Below are positions 62,262 through 64,000 of a stretch of DNA of 64,000 nt, one piece after another. The notes beneath the pieces were generated by a model. That model did no database searches. It was not told the DNA's origin and was given only the letters and a program-made list of their open reading frames with translations. The DNA comes from Clostridium sp. MSJ-8 (lineage in GTDB: Bacteria; Bacillota; Clostridia; Clostridiales; Clostridiaceae). The position numbers and the translations under genes were made by a program. Each line of letters starts with the position of its first letter. The first letter of the stretch is position 1. Where the stretch lies: the NCBI RefSeq assembly GCF_018918325.1, contig NZ_JAHLQH010000041.1, forward strand, positions 1 to 64,000, in the 5' to 3' direction.

Positions 62262-63854
62262 TTAGTCTACCTTTCCAACTCCAGATAATACTACACCTGG
62301 ATTATGTTCTAGAGCCCAACTTATTCCCCAATCATTTTGGAATATTAATAAATTTCTATCTCTTAAATCTTTTACCTTCTTAGTATCTGATGTAAGGTTT
62401 AATGTTTCAGGATCAACATCTTCGCTTTCTATCCATCTAACATATCTATATGGAAGTCTTTCCATCTTTATATCAACACTATATTCATTCTTTAATCTAT
62501 ATTCTAGAACTTCAAATTGAAGTACACCCACTACTCCAACTATAATCTCTTCCATACCTATATGAAGTTCTTTAAATACTTGTATTGCTCCCTCTTGAGC
62601 TATTTGAGTAATTCCTTTTATAAATTGCTTTCTCTTCATTGTATCTACTGGTCTTACTCTAGAAAAATGCTCTGGTGCAAAGGCTGGTATTCCTTCGAAT
62701 TTGAATTTCTTGTTAGGAGAACATAATGTATCTCCTATAGAGAATATACCTGGATCAAATACACCTATTATATCTCCTGCATAAGCCTCTTCAACAATTT
62801 CTCTATCCTGAGCCATAAATTGTTGAGGTTGAGCAAGTTTAACTTTCTTGCCTCCTTGCATATGCATAACTTCCATACCTTTTTCAAATTTACCTGAACA
62901 TATTCTCATAAATGCAATTCTATCTCTATGTGCCTTGTTCATATTTGCTTGTATCTTAAATACAAATGCTGAAAAATCTTCATCAAACGGATTAATCTCT
63001 CCTATTGATGATTTTCTAGGTAATGGAGCTGTAGTCATTTCTAAGAAATGCTCTAAGAAAGGTTGAACACCAAAGTTAGTTAAAGCTGATCCAAAGAACA
63101 CAGGTGTTAATTCTCCTTTTCTTACTTTTTCTAAATCAAAATCATCTCCAGCAATATCTAATAATTCGATATCTTCCATTAATTTATCATGTAATGCAGA
63201 TCCTAATATATCTCTAAACTTATCATCATCTACATCACCTTCAATAGCATTTACTTCTGTCTGACCATGATCTCCTCCATCAAATGCTATTATTCTCTTA
63301 TTATCTCTTTCATATACACCTTTAAATTCTTTTCCAGAACCTATAGGCCAGTTCATTGGATATGTCTTTATACCTAATTCATTCTCTATATCATCTAATA
63401 ATTTAAAAGGATCTTGTGCTTCTCTATCCATCTTGTTGATAAATGTAAATATAGGAATTTCTCTAAGAGAACATACATGAAATAATTTTCTAGTTTGATC
63501 CTCCACACCTTTAGCTGCATCAACAACCATTACAGCTGAATCTGCTGCCATAAGTGTTCTATAAGTATCTTCAGAGAAATCTTGGTGTCCTGGAGTATCT
63601 AATATATTTATGCAATGATCTGCATAATTAAATTGCATTACTGATGATGTTACAGATATTCCTCTTTGTTTCTCTATTTCCATCCAGTCTGAAACAGCAT
63701 GTTTAGATGCCTTTCTTGCTTTTACTGAACCTGCAAGTCTTATAGCACCTCCATATAATAGGAACTTTTCTGTAAGTGTTGTCTTACCTGCATCGGGGTG
63801 AGAAATTATCGCAAATGTTCTTCTCTTTTTTATTTCATTAATATAATCAGACAA
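62262..63854 (-). CDS. prfC: Peptide chain release factor 3
   Basis: This 530-residue GTPase releases RF1 and RF2 after termination. G motifs are SHPDAGKTTLTEK (G1), ISVTSSVMQF (G2), LDTPGHQDF (G3) and TFINKMDREA (G4), followed by domains II and III (EEAYAGDIIGVFDPG; FSRVRPVDT). I read the start as TTG because the frame continues upstream only for a few codons before a stop, and homologues begin at this point; no clear ribosome binding site is visible, which is unusual here. The phosphatase gene follows closely. Confidence 0.96.
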   Translation of the reverse strand: MSDYINEIKKRRTFAIISHPDAGKTTLTEKFLLYGGAIRLAGSVKARKASKHAVSDWMEIEKQRGISVTSSVMQFNYADHCINILDTPGHQDFSEDTYRTLMAADSAVMVVDAAKGVEDQTRKLFHVCSLREIPIFTFINKMDREAQDPFKLLDDIENELGIKTYPMNWPIGSGKEFKGVYERDNKRIIAFDGGDHGQTEVNAIEGDVDDDKFRDILGSALHDKLMEDIELLDIAGDDFDLEKVRKGELTPVFFGSALTNFGVQPFLEHFLEMTTAPLPRKSSIGEINPFDEDFSAFVFKIQANMNKAHRDRIAFMRICSGKFEKGMEVMHMQGGKKVKLAQPQQFMAQDREIVEEAYAGDIIGVFDPGIFSIGDTLCSPNKKFKFEGIPAFAPEHFSRVRPVDTMKRKQFIKGITQIAQEGAIQVFKELHIGMEEIIVGVVGVLQFEVLEYRLKNEYSVDIKMERLPYRYVRWIESEDVDPETLNLTSDTKKVKDLRDRNLLIFQNDWGISWALEHNPGVVLSGVGKVD

Positions 63855-64000
63855 GTGTTTTTCGTTATCAAGAAAATCAATAAAAATAACTAATTATCTT
63901 TATTATGTTACTATTTTCTGATAACTCTCTCCTTTCTTATTTATTATATCTTACGTTGTAACATATACGTTTTTATTATTTTCTGTAATAAATCTATCTA

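Overview
The window is strongly AT-rich, with many TTG and GTG starts and strong purine-rich ribosome binding sites. It encodes GerA-type germinant receptor proteins, three surface proteins with clostridial hydrophobic (ChW) repeats and a T-box-controlled leuS. Together these point to a spore-forming, Gram-positive Clostridium-like member of the Firmicutes. Most genes lie on the minus strand. I saw no tRNA, rRNA, CRISPR array, insertion sequence or phage gene.

Region 1 (1-9.4 kb) is a compact type VII secretion-like locus read right to left. A promoter and a 14-codon leader ORF precede a pseudokinase-like/FHA protein, a CpaE/MinD-like protein with a ruined P-loop, a YukD/EsaB ubiquitin-like protein, a three-ATPase EssC and a WXG100 protein. 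After a terminator come at least five small genes: one of about 217 aa, three short helical ones with variant W-x-G motifs, and one cut by the window edge. No EsaA, EssA or canonical membrane EssB is present, so this is either a minimal or a divergent machine.

Region 2 (9.4-31.8 kb) is mostly housekeeping and accessory. It holds a beta-hydroxyacid dehydrogenase, a zinc-free-type stand-alone rpsD, an aspartoacylase-family pair (one apparently dead, one intact) behind a promoter-proximal terminator hairpin, and T-box leuS. It also has a methyltransferase-like protein, a HesB-like protein, a small alarmone synthetase, a DUF2225 protein, a metallophosphoesterase, an orphan FliK-like/FlhB-C pair, tyrS and an AlbA_2 protein. 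A GerA set with gerAB divergent from gerAA-gerAC and an ECF transporter S component complete the region.

Region 3 (31.9-62.3 kb) is a cell-envelope region. It contains three secreted peptidoglycan hydrolases (NlpC/P60, glucosaminidase, amidase) carrying 9, 6 and 9 ChW repeats, galU, and an LtaS-like phosphoglycerol transferase. A probable membrane glycosylation cassette follows (GT2, GtrA, two polytopic proteins). A surface-polysaccharide locus comes next: dTDP-rhamnose genes rfbA, rfbD, rfbB and rfbC, a polyprenyl-phosphate sugar transferase, three GT2 enzymes, and a Wzm/Wzt-type ABC exporter with an unusual permease N-terminus. A CpsB/YwqE-type phosphatase and prfC close the window. A likely orphan plus-strand transcript (promoter, hairpin, 7-codon ORF, terminator) sits at about 34.2-34.5 kb.

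The nucleotide-sugar genes supply activated rhamnose and glucose, the sugar transferase and glycosyltransferases build a lipid-linked glycan, and the ABC pair exports it. The ChW hydrolases and LtaS-like enzyme then remodel the wall that carries it. All functions are inferred from motif recognition; no searches or structure predictions were run.
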